From Hirudo medicinalis (lineage: Eukaryota; Annelida; Clitellata; Hirudinida; Hirudinidae): a stretch of 64,000 bases of DNA. The stretch spans positions 30,836 to 94,835 of the forward strand of contig MPNW01000123.1 in the NCBI GenBank assembly GCA_011800805.1. Direction: 5' to 3'. Positions 1 through 11,700 of the stretch are shown one piece after another (within the stretch, counting starts at the first letter, position 1; each line of letters opens with the position of its first letter). Under the pieces are notes generated by a model. That model was not told the DNA's origin. It searched no databases and saw only the letters and a list, made by a program, of their open reading frames with translations. The translations under genes and the position numbers were made by a program.

Positions 1-232
1 CTCGTAGAAAAGGTTACAAAAGCTTTTTCTGATTGTTTTACATTTAAACAAAATTTAATGCAACATCTTTGTTTTAAACAAATAGAAATTAAACTATTAT
101 AAGAACTTGCAGAATCTTTCTTCATTAATCTTTATTATAAAATTATAGTTAACCTCTTCTGACACACTGAACTTACAAATCTTTGCCCATTTGCATTATC
201 ATATTTGTAATAGATAACAAACTTATTTCCAG
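1..232. other. Left-edge non-coding stretch, probably CFAP57 intron
   Basis: No coding segment in any frame can be tied to a family here. It ends in a pyrimidine-rich tract and an AG at 231-232 that acts as the acceptor for the first recognisable CFAP57 exon, so it is most simply the 3' part of an intron whose 5' end lies outside the window. Confidence 0.6.
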
Positions 233-2943
233 GATACTACCATGAGGGACCTCAAAATGAGAGTTGAAGAACTTAAACTTGAAAATGACTACCAATTGAG
301 ATTGCAAGAATCAAATTTTAAAGAGAAAATAAATGAGCTCACCGAAAAGTTTGTTGCAGAGTTGGATTCCCTGAGGAACAAAAACCAGGTTTAAATTCTT
401 TCAGTTTATTTTTTTTCTCCTCATGCAGTCACCTAATTCACAAGTAATAAATATTACATATTTCAATTGCTTGCATATCCTAGCCAAGGTGTTTAAGGTG
501 TAAGTTATTGTGTTTCAATATAAAAAGTCCATTGGTATAACAACGTAAGACCAGCTAAAGAATGTGAATGGATACTTATTTGCATTAATTTGATCAAGGC
601 ACTCAAAGTTGAAAAGGATAAGATCCTAAAAAGACATGAAGAACAGATGAAAGAAATTCATTCTGGTCATTCAACACTCCTCCAAGAAATTGGTTGCTTG
701 GAGTTTATTTTAATTTACTCTTTTCTAATTACCAAATTAATAATTTATTTTAAATAAATACACATGTGACTATTATTTAAAAAACATTATGTGCAGATTA
801 CATAAAACGGGTTGATTTTAGAATCAAAGAACAACCAGAAGTTGATGATGCAATATGAAAAATACCAAGAACTTCAAAACAAGAGCCAGAAAATGCAAGA
901 TGAATATGAAAAAAAAATGAGTGATGCAGAGGCTGAGAAAAACAGAGAAGTGGCTGAGGTCACCCAGGTTCTTGAAGGAAAGATAAGAGTTCTCAAAGAA
1001 CAGATTGACCAAGTGGGTCATAATATCAAAATTTACATAATCAAGAATTTTGTTCTTGAACATCAAACTAGTTTATAACATTTAAAATTCATAAAAATAT
1101 GCAAATGTGAGTTATATCTTTCTCTGCAGATGAATAAAGAATCAAAAAGGAAAGAATGTGAAGTAGAAGAAATGATCCAACAGACTGAAGAGGATGCAGA
1201 TCTTGAAATTGTTTTAACCAAAAGCCAATTTCAGAAAAAGTTGAAGGCTGAATCAGAAATGTGTGACAAGTTGAGGGGCCAGGTCGGAGTCATGAGTAAG
1301 GCATTTGTGAGTTTGAAGAAAGAGATTGAGGATGGAAAGGAAGAGGTCAGGAAAGGTAATATTGAAGTTCAAAGATTAGAGCAAACAATAACCAATTTAG
1401 AGGGAGATATTAAGGCACTAAAAAAAGAAATTCAAGAAAGAGATGATACTATCCAAAATAAGGTCTGCAATTTTCCATTTTCCTAAATGCTCAGCCTAAT
1501 TTTAGTCTTAAATCAAAGGAAAAAAGAATCCATGAATTGAAAAAGGTCAATCAAGAGTTGGAAAAGTTTAAATTTGTTCTGGACTACAACCTTCATGAAT
1601 TGAAAAATCAAGTTGAACCAAAAGAAAAGAAAATACTCTCCATGGAAGAACAAATAGAACAAGTACCCATTCTTTAAATAACTTTGAAACACTACTCAAT
1701 ATGCAATTCAATCAGCAAGTAACTCACTCATTTCACTCATTACTCAATACTCTAATTATCTTTGGTCATTCCACCAGATTGGTATGGTGAAAATATTTAA
1801 AACACACTTTTCAGCAATAATTTTCATGAAATGCTTTATTGACAGATGGAGGAAGAATTGAATAAGCACTCTAAATTAAACTCTCAACTCGAATTGAATC
1901 TTGCCAATGCTAAACAAAAGCTCGCAGCCACTGAGAAGGCAATGCTGAAAGAAAGACACAAGGTGTCAGATTCTTCTGCACATAATGCCGTTATTGGATG
2001 TAATTTAGATTGTGCAAACAGTTCAAATAAAAATTTATTTTGCTACACATATGTAGGTATATTTAAATTTATAAATCAAATGATGGGTTATATCAAAATT
2101 TTAATTAGGTTCACTCCATGGAAATGAAGATGAAGAGGATCAAGGCTGATATTCATCATTGTGCTGGAAACATCCAAGATCCAGGACTCCTCAAATCTTC
2201 TCTTGTTGCCATTCATGCAAAACACATACAAGATGACATAGTTAGCTATGTCTGCATTTAAGCTGGATGTTTTACTGAATGTGTTATAATATTGCTTAAG
2301 TTGTAAATACATGATTAATTCTTTCTTTTAATATTTACTCCAAAATGTTGATGCACAGGATGAGCCTTTAGAAAATGATGAAAATAAGCAAAATGACTTT
2401 ATCAGACAAAGGGAATTTTTAGAAAGATCAATGGCTTCACTTATCAAAAAGAACAAGAGGGATTCTGATTTCCAAAAGGCTGAAAACATGTGCATCTTGC
2501 AGGTTGAAAGTTTTGAAAATATTTTCACTAGTAAATCATTGTATACCTAGCTAAGATATTCACACTCAGCATTTCGATCAATAAAAGGTCAACATTTGTA
2601 TTTTAAGCAAAATGTGAAACTCATCAGAGAGGTGAATGAACTCCGCAATGAATTGAAGCTTGCACGATCGAAAGTAAAAAACCTTGAATCATTCAGCCCC
2701 ATAAAGACATCCATCAGGGCCTCTTCATCAGCACCATTGAACAAAGCCCACCTTATAAGCAGTGACCAGGCAGATGTTAATAACTGGCCAGCTCTGAAAA
2801 GGGAGCTACAAGAAAAGAATAAATTAGTGGAATTGCAACATGAAGAAATTTTGAAGCTAAGAAGTCTTGTCCAGGCCTTTGACCCTCCAGCAGTCCAAAA
2901 GCCATCTCCAGCTCAAAAGTTATCTCCTATCCCCATTGATTAA
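233..2943 (+). CDS. CFAP57: CFAP57 (WDR65), C-terminal coiled-coil part; 5' end outside the window
   Basis: Cilia- and flagella-associated protein 57 belongs to the axonemal dynein regulatory machinery. The family has N-terminal WD40 repeats followed by a long coiled coil; only the coiled coil is present here, as about 548 residues. Exons: 233-388, 599-692, 822-1012, 1130-1462, 1519-1662, 1846-1962, 2109-2240, 2359-2502, 2608-2943, stop TAA at 2941. All phases agree. Family-typical segments are [40 protein letters not shown] and [16 protein letters not shown], the last near the C terminus, all matching vertebrate CFAP57 as I remember it. The sequence is rich in Glu, Lys and Gln with heptad-like spacing. 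The WD40 half should lie to the left of position 1. The last about 60 residues are less conserved and end in a Pro/Ser-rich tail. Confidence 0.9.
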
Positions 2944-4762
2944 TAATTGTTGTATCATGATCTAATGCATAATTTCATATTTTCTGATAAATGAATTACA
3001 AGCAGGAGTTGCCCTTTACCAGCAGACAATTTATGATTATTAGTGAGAATATATTAACCAGAATATGCACTTTTAAATTAAAAGTTTTAATCAACCATAA
3101 CTGTTTTTATTTAAAGAAGTACTGATGATAACATTTTTAATTCTTAACACTAGCTATTTGAGCGTGCAAATTAGAAATACCCTCAGGCCAATGACAAACT
3201 GTTTAAAATCTACGAGGTATGGCTTATATGCGACTTACATCAAGAAATTTGATGACGGTCATAAATGTCATCAATAACGAACATTATTATATTGCAACAC
3301 CAAGCATGTTTTTTTTTTATTTAGAATTCTTTTATTTCAAAACTCTGAACGAAGAACCCATAAAACCACCAAAAAAAATTCACAAATTCAAAATATAATT
3401 CCCGTCTAGGGGATAACCGGTTACAAAATGACATAATCTCTCGGCACGTATGAAAGAGTCTTTACATAATTGATAAACTGAGAGTGAAAATGCGAAATTT
3501 TATTGCTAAAGAGCATGAGAAAATTTATGATAACAATGAAAATTGAGGAAAACATGATAAAACTAACGAATATGTGACAATGAAGGATATAGATCAACCT
3601 GGACAGTGATGTGACACAAACCAAGGAAGGTTAGGTAAAATAGATGATACAACAGATAAAGGGGCGAGGAAATGTAAATCTCAACAACTGGACAGAATGT
3701 ATTTTTTAAGACGGTATTTAAATAGTGAGAAACTGTTTACAGAAGCAAGTGGTGATGGTAGAGAAGAGAACAAGAGTGGACCTTGACAACACATAGATAA
3801 TTTTTTGAAGGTGGTACGGGAAAATTCAAATCTGATTGATTGGGTGATCTAAGATTGTAAGAGTGGATGTCTGAAGATTTGGAAAACATATTCTTAAAGG
3901 ACGAAAGCAAGTTATGTTCATAATTAAATATAAAGAGGCAAGTTTGTAATTTATTAATCTGATAAATATTCAGAAATCCATTTGAAATAAAATAGTCCTT
4001 TGTATGAGCACGTGGATGGAGATGTTATTCGAACAGAGATACCATTTCAGATTTCATCGCATGATGGGGAGGCAAACCCTAGCACAATTTGGTGAGATGA
4101 CTTTTTATGCTTCTCGCCAAAAGTCAGGAGGCCTCTGTTCCCCAATTACATAATTACATCTCTGCATTCAAACCCTCTACCCCGAGGATCCATGTTAGAA
4201 CACTTAAATAACAAAGATCTAAACATTTTTACGAATTAAAAAAAAACCTGGATAATCTATTGAATGTAACATAAACATATGAACATATTAAGGTATTGAG
4301 GGGGTACACCGTATGAAATGGCCTCCCTGTTATAACTGTGTATGTATGACCAACTTTTTGGTAACCTGTCGGCCTTACCATTTTCTTTGTTAGTAAATTG
4401 CCATGTCCAATCTTAAATAGATTCAAAATTCACCCAAAAAGTTAAATTAAATTTATTTTTGTCCTTATCACTCTTTCTACATTGTCGCACATTACTAAAC
4501 AGGCGCGCTCTTCTTACCCCTGATCTTGGCAATGAAACAACCAAGTATTGCCCAAGTGGTGAAATTATCGTGATTCAAATTATTATCAACTGCGGGTAAG
4601 GGAGACCGGGGATGTATGTTACAATATCATTGTCTATGGTATAAAAAAAATCCAGTAAATTAAGCATGCATTATATTATATTATTCACCTTTTAAAAAAT
4701 AAACAAGTTGCTAACACGGGTCTGTAATAACACAACATAACATAACATTAATTTGTAGTGGT
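2944..4762. other. Intergenic region, nothing recognised
   Basis: This AT-rich stretch lies downstream of CFAP57. It has no convincing ORF, RNA gene or repeat array. The short open frames (for example 3421-3624 minus and 4229-4426 minus) have no family resemblance. It runs up to a decayed retrotransposon end. Confidence 0.6.
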
Positions 4763-5056
4763 TTAAATAGACTGTCTGTGTCTGTGTGATAAACCACTCC
4801 ATTTTAATTCAAATTTCGATAGTCCTATTTTAAATAGTTCCACCGAATATGAATTTATTGTCTCCTCATCAAGCTTGATCCACAGATTAACTACTCTCGT
4901 GCTGAAGTAATTATTCTTCAGAGTACCCGTTGCACTCCAGTACAGCTCACATTCATGCCCTCTTATGGAATTGCTTTTGATGGCCTCAAAGAAATGTTCA
5001 GGCGGTAAATCTTTTCCTGTTAATGACTCGAACGTTTCTATGAGATCACCTCTCAT
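4763..5056 (-). mobile_element. Non-LTR retrotransposon (CR1/RTE-like) 3' end relic
   Basis: The 97-codon minus-strand open frame starts MRGDLIETFESLTGK and contains RGHECELYW, YFSTRVVNLW and a final SVELFKIGLSKF-type segment. This is the characteristic tail downstream of the reverse transcriptase in CR1/Jockey/RTE-type LINE ORF2 proteins: a RGDLIETF block, an RGH block, FSxRVVNxW, then a final FKxxL block. The reverse transcriptase core itself is absent, so this is a 5'-truncated dead copy. Truncation at the 5' end is the usual result of incomplete target-primed reverse transcription. Confidence 0.8.
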
Positions 5057-5951
5057 AATTTAAATGGTAATTTTCTTTTTTTTATACTAATAGAGTAAAT
5101 ATCATTTCATTTCTTATTTTAATTACATATCAATAAATATAATTTTATTGCACAGAATCAATTTAAATAATATTAGTTTGAAGATCTTAAAAAAGGAAAA
5201 TGTTAATAGATTTGTATTTTATTTACGCAGTTTTATTAAATTTCTTGTTAAATGAGGTCCTACTATTGGGGGCTGTTTGTTACAAACTCGCCTTAACAGT
5301 CAAATCAACTAAATCGCTGAATTTAGCCAGGAGTGCCTACAGAAATTTCGGGCCCCTAGGCATAGATGTTATGTCAATTTGGTAATGGAAGAAATTCGAT
5401 CATTTCCGATAGCTGAACCAAGAGAAGCAAATAGAAACAATGATGATAATGATTCATTCACTAATTGCATAGCTAAGATATTCTTGTGAAAACGTATTAA
5501 TCTTTTGCTATCTACATTTATCTATTATATAAGAACGGAAATGTTGAAACAATAGTCTATAAATACGTAATGGACGTTATCGCATAATACTAAAAAAACA
5601 AAAGTTTTTTCGGTCTCATCTCGTTATGATTAATGCAATTGAGACTGGACATAAATTACTAATACACCCAAAATAAATTATGCGGGCACTAGTGGCTTGT
5701 TTGATAATAATAGAGTAGATTGTCCATGGTTATGACTTTAATCACTCCTATTGAGAAATTTTAAATCTTAAAATTTTATATTTAAACAGTTTTAAAATAA
5801 TATAAACATTTTAACCTAATAAACTAACTTTCGATCTTCATTAAGACCCATTAGTTAAACACTTTTATTATCGCCATTCTTGGTTGATGACTTGCGTATT
5901 GTAGGACAATTCGGCTTTGTTTACATTCGGGAGTTTGCTTTTTGTGCTAAA
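5057..5951. other. Intergenic region and probable PSMD7 promoter
   Basis: There is no coding sequence I can support. A 61-codon open frame at 5200-5385 has no recognisable relative. The last few hundred bases before the PSMD7 start codon presumably contain its promoter and 5' UTR, but I see no clear TATA box or other named element. Confidence 0.5.
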
Positions 5952-7804
5952 ATGTCACCCAGCGATCCGAGTAAAATATCTCGAGTTGTGGTTCATCCGC
6001 TCGTTTTATTGAGCGTTGTGGATCATTTTAATCGTATGGGAAATATTGGTAACTCCAAAAGAGTCGTTGGGGTTTTGTTGGGAGCCAATAGACAGGGAGT
6101 GCTTGATGTTTCTAATAGTTTTGCAGGTAATAAGTGAAATCTTGAATTGAACCATTCATATGGCTTGAATGATGGTGTATTTGTTTATTTTGTAAAGTGC
6201 CCTTTGATGAAGATACAAAAGAAAATGATGTTTGGTTTCTTGACCATGATTATCTTGAGAACATGTACAGTATGTTCAAAAAAGTAAATGGTAAGTGCAT
6301 TCAAAAAATACTATATGTTGTAACAAACTTTTTGAGAAATGACTTATGTGTCAAATTGGCATTAACAATTTAAACTGAAAAGAGTTAGAAGTTAGAAGTT
6401 AAAAAAGTTAGAAGTGAATAACTTCATGATTTTTTAAAATTCAGCAAGAGAGAAAATTATTGGCTGGTACCACACTGGTCCAAAATTACAGCAGAATGAT
6501 GTCATAATAAATGAACTCATTAGGAAATATGTACCCAACTCAGTAAGGCTTTATTAAAATTATTGATTTATGCTGCACTTGTTTGAAGCAAACAAGATAT
6601 TAATGGTTGATGATTCCTCCAATAGATTCTGGTAATCATTGATGCTGTGCCTAACAACTTGGGCCTGCCCACTGAGGCCTACTATGCTGTTGAAGAAGTT
6701 CATGATGTAAGTTGTTCATTTTCACTGTAAATTGATGATTAGATAATTTATTTGAAAAGCTCATTTAATAAATAATTTATAATTACATTTTTGCAAGGAT
6801 GGAACTCCTGCCACAAAAACCTTTGAACATATTCCAAGTGAAATTGGTGCTGAAGAGGCAGAAGAAGTTGGAGTGGAGCACCTCTTGAGGTCCTTTTTTT
6901 TTTACTTTGATTTGAGACTGGTTCTCAAATGTATCACATATTTTTCCATGACAATCATTGATTTGGTTGGAGTTATATTTGTTTTTGCTGCTTCTTGATT
7001 CTATTATACATATTGCAGTTTATCAATATTTGAACTAGCTGGTTTTTTCAAATTTTATTTTTATGCTCAGTATCAACAGTGCTTAATATTTCATGCAGAG
7101 ATATAAAGGACACCTCTATAGGAACACTTTCTCAGAGAATCACTAACCAGTTGATGGGTTTGAAGGGGCTTGTTTCTCAGTTGAAGGAGATCCACTCTTA
7201 CCTGGATAATGTTGCCAATGGTCGCCTGCCAATCAACCATCAAATCATCTACATGCTACAGGATGTCTTCAATCTCTTGCCTGATGTAAATCTCCAGGTA
7301 AAATTTACTACTAGTTTATGTTTGCATTGAATGTGTGTAAGTGATATTATATCAGAATGTTTAATTCTACAGTTTGCTGCTTTTCATTATGTTACTTTTT
7401 ATCTGCTAGTGATCAGCTCCTTCTATTTGCAAAATGAGAATTAGTTTTGGCACAATTTCTTTGCAGTCTTTTGTCAGATCAGTTTTTGTGACAACAAATG
7501 ATCAGCTTCTGGTGGTGTACATCTCAGCTCTGATTAGATCTGTTATTGCTCTACATAACCTCATCAACAACAAGGTTAGTTTGTGCATTAAATGTCCATT
7601 AGTCATACGCTAATTTTATATATCAAATCGTGATAGGTACAGAATCGTGACAGTGAGAAAGGTGAGGGATCCAAGGATGCAAAAGAAAAGAAAAAAGAAG
7701 ATGAAAAATCAGGAAGCAAGGACAAATCTCTGAGCAAGACTGATGACAAAAGTGATAAGAAGGACAGCAAAGACTCCAAGAAAGACACTGATAAAAAGAA
7801 ATAA
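5952..7804 (+). CDS. PSMD7: 26S proteasome non-ATPase regulatory subunit 7 (Rpn8)
   Basis: This is an MPN-domain subunit of the 19S lid. It pairs with the deubiquitinase Rpn11 (PSMD14) but is itself catalytically inactive. The model encodes 337 residues (human protein 324). Exons: 5952-6126, 6198-6290, 6445-6542, 6626-6706, 6798-6889, 7099-7297, 7467-7574, 7637-7804. The MPN core runs from [15 protein letters not shown] through [12 protein letters not shown] to [19 protein letters not shown]. The JAMM metal-binding His-x-His and Ser/Asp pattern is missing, as expected for Rpn8. The C-terminal half has [39 protein letters not shown] and [16 protein letters not shown], all near-invariant in the family. 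It ends with a Lys/Asp/Ser-rich charged tail. The start codon chosen gives [20 protein letters not shown]; the longer in-frame upstream reading has no family support. Confidence 0.97.
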
Positions 7805-8720
7805 AAACCACCACAAACTATTACCAGTTTACATAGGCACACTTTACGCGCTCTTATTTAGAAAATATGTTGATTTTGGACAACGAATGAATATTCGCCT
7901 GTGAGTCATGTGTGTTGAGTGGCCGTTTATTGTTAGTTGGGAGTGTTTTCCTTAGAGCCAATTCCAAAAATCATTAATAAATGTGGAGCGTTATAATCGG
8001 GTGGAGAAGTCGGAGAGGAATTGCGCATGGGGTACGTTCGCCTTTTACTGCATTTCTGTGCGACGTAAGAACGGTGGGGCACGATGTTCGTAAATAATTT
8101 AGAGTTTGTAGTAAAGTATAAAATCGTCTCGTTTTACGTCATTTGTTGTTTGTATAATTACTGTTATCGGCAGCAATAAAGTTGGAACTTTAAAAATTAT
8201 TTTATGTTTTTAATATAATATGTTTATTAAAAGCAGTTATATGTTTTACAAATAAATTTTAGGTTAAATGCTAAACTATTTTTTTAAGATAACACATTAC
8301 CATTGCGCATGTCTTTGCTCATGCTCAGCGCTGCTTGTAAACAATTGAGCAAAAAAGAGGGAGATAAACTTTCAAAATTGTGTTTTCTACTTTTCTTCGT
8401 TAAAATTTAATTTCTTAGTTGCTTGGTTCTTAAATCAATTTGCTTTTGGATCGCTTTTTAATTCGTACATGACTTTCTGACTGGTCCTGGATTGGATTGC
8501 TAGAATTTGTGAGTGCCCGATAATTTTTAATTTATAAAATTAGATTTGGCTATTGTTCGTAGAAGTGGAAATGTTTATTATATTATTTTCGCTGTTTGGA
8601 GTTGTCTTTACATAAAGTTGAATTGGAAATGATGACATGATCACTTATCCCACCTAAGTGTTTTGAATATATATATTCCTCCACTACATCTGTAAAATAA
8701 TCCTCTCCCTACTACAGACT
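7805..8720. other. PSMD7 3' UTR, intergenic spacer and upstream region of the MBT gene
   Basis: Candidate polyadenylation signals AATAAA lie at 7976-7981 and 8175-8180. No coding sequence was found between PSMD7 and the MBT gene. A pyrimidine-rich acceptor ending at 8717 just upstream of the next start codon suggests that the MBT gene has at least one 5' untranslated exon somewhere in 8.2-8.6 kb. Confidence 0.5.
8175..8180 (+). terminator. Candidate PSMD7 polyadenylation signal AATAAA
   Basis: A canonical hexamer lies about 370 bases after the PSMD7 stop codon. A second AATAAA at 7976-7981 is closer. Which one is used cannot be decided from sequence. Confidence 0.4.
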
Positions 8721-11700
8721 ATGAGAGGTGAAAATGAATTGAGTTCTGCAAATGGATGTTTAACTCCTAGTACAAAATCTAATGTCATCCAATATGCAAA
8801 TGCTGTGCCCTCTAGACCTGGTTTCAGTAAGTATCATTTGTAATGTTTTATAGTTGACATGCAATTTTCCTTATGTTGTGGAGAGTGAAAATGTTGATGG
8901 ATGCATATGAGATGTATGGATGTATGGATGGGTGGAAGGATGAAGTGATGGGTGAAGATTAGCGGATGGAGCCATGTGTGAACCAGCTTTGTTTAAGCAT
9001 TATTGAATTAACTTGTATTTAATTAAAAACTGATTTGAAATATAAATCTTATCTTGCTGAGATTTGTTGGGTTTTATTGAATTTGACTCAGATAACAATT
9101 TAAAATATTTTGTGCATGGAATTTATTATTAATGGATAAATAAAACCATTACTCTTGAATCATCATCTATTGTTGAAGCAGTTCATTTTAAAAGTGAGAA
9201 TGTAATGCTTTTGTATGCACCTGTGTAATAAAGTTTTGTATAACTTAACTTTTAGAGTTCTATGGCTTTCAGTTTTTATTTATTTTATTTTATATTTTCA
9301 GTTCATAAGGCGACAATTAAAAACCTTTAAAATGCTCAAAATTGAGATTACTAGAGATAAGTGTCACGCATAAACTAGCTGCTTGTCAGAGCATCAATTC
9401 CATTCATTGGTTTACTGACCAACACGTTTACCATTTCAAGACCAGTGCGAGTTCTGCAACATCATTGCACCAGTGGCTTCATTTTTCTCTTCATCAAAGA
9501 GATTTTGTAGTTGTGTTTGTTCGAGGAGTTTCTCTTCTTCCATGAGGGACCATGGCAACAGCTCAAAGAACAACGAGAGGGTGAGACTTATTTTAAATAT
9601 TTTTTGTTCTTTGGAGTAATGAGCTTTTGTTCTGTGCATATTTGAGGGCCTTCTAAAGATTAGCTGTTGTTTTAGCTTTCTAGGCTATATAATGTTAGTG
9701 ATGCATTAGATGATCATGAAGTCATTTAATTTTGTTGTGTAGAGACGCATGCTCTTTGCTATGAACATGAGGAAAAGAGCCGAACAGCAGGAAATGGAGA
9801 AGGAAAAGAACAATGCATGTTTGTGATGACAAATATTAACATTTGTTTATTTCAAAATATTTTATGCATGTCACCACATGTAGATTTAAGATGTAAGAAG
9901 TTTAATAAGCTGATTTTGTAATTACAGTGAACAGATCATTTGAATGGGGAGAATATTTAGAGATGGAAGATGCTTGTGCAGCTCCTGTTGGTTATTTTCC
10001 ACATGTTAGTTTCAAAATGTTTTACAAATAATTGTTTTACATTTGATCACATTGATGTTATATTACATTTCTTTGAAAAGGTTGCCCATTAATATGGATA
10101 ATAATTGTTATTTATTTTATCTAAGCAGTGCTCAAGGTCTGACATGTTCCAACGTCCTCTGGATTGTAGAAAGGTTGAAATCATCAACCACAGCGTCAGT
10201 GAATCTGTGCCTGTATATTGGATTGCCACTATCATCCGGGTTGCGGGTAATAATTCTTTGATTCAACCAATACTAATCACTCATGGATCTAACTAATACT
10301 AATCACTCATGGATCTAACCAATACTAATCACTCATGGATCTAAGCAATACTAATCACTCACTTGTAAAGGCTTATTTACCTCCAAGTGGTTTGATTTGT
10401 AATAATGAAAATTCTAATTCCTACACGAATGGCTACATGTAAAGTCACTAAAAATGTGCTGATTGAATGACTTTAACATATTTTCATCTGACACGCACTT
10501 CTAACTCCAGGTTATTTGGTCAAGGTGAGATTGGAGGGTTATGATGATGATTGCTCAAAAGACTGCTGGCTTCATCTTTTCAATGATGAAATCCACCCAT
10601 TAACCTGGTGTGCCTTGAACAACAGGGAGCTGGTCATACCTATGGGTAAATAAGCTTTTTTAACATGTTCAAATACCAGTTTGTAAATATGATGATGAGA
10701 TTTTACATTTCATAAATTCTCTATTTATGGTAGGCCTCCAAAACAAAAACATAAATTGGAAAAGTTACTTGAAACCCCGACTGTCAGAGTCTTTCTCCTT
10801 GTCGGATGACTTTGAGGAGTTGAAGGAAAAAGAGAAGAATTTCATTGGACCACTGAAACCAGGAATTAAAGTTGAGGTCATCAGTAAGCACAACCTTTCC
10901 TGCATGAAACTTGCCACAGTTGAGCAGAACAGAGGAGGCAGACTGATCCTCAAGTATGATGATTCCAAGGTGAGAAATTTCATTGTCTATTTACTAGAGA
11001 CTTCTTACCAACAAATCTGCAAAATTAGAGGATGAAATGATTAACTTTAATTGGCTACATATCTATATTAATTTATTAGTTATGGATTATTATAATCTCA
11101 CTGTAGGTGGAAGACAATTACTTCTTTTGTCACTCATTATCTGATGTTATACATCACATTGGGTGGTCATGCATGGTTGGTCATGATATTGATGCTTTGC
11201 CAGGTTCGTTGCATTTTTTTGTTAACTTCCAATGAATTGCATTTGATTGATACAATAAATTATCTACAGAATACAAAGAGATATCAATGAAGAAACTTCA
11301 GGAAAAGCAATTTGATGAAATGGATGCTACTCCACAGATGTTTGAGGAGGTCTGGCTTGTTAAAGATAGTTGTTATAGCTCATTGTTGGGATCAAGATGT
11401 GGCCTAATTATCAACTACTTTACATGATCAGGTTGCAGAGCTAAGGAGGAACAGATTGGACATTCAGGGCAAAAGATTTGAGCCTTCAAAATCACTGAGG
11501 TCTCCTCCCTCCTCGCCATCACCGCCACAGGCAAGATTTGTTTCAGGAATGAAGCTTGAGGTGGTTGATCCATCCAATCCAGCATCCATCTGTGCAGCCA
11601 CAGTGGTCAAAACGCTGAGGCACAACTACATCATGGTGAAGAAGGACAGTGTCATATCCTTTGAACAACAAAACCTGCAACGAGATCTTTTCTGCTTCCA

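Noticed and set aside
5200..5385. 61-codon plus-strand frame starting MLIDLYFIYAVLLNFLL
   Set aside because: Hydrophobic, AT-driven composition, no splice context and no recognisable relative.
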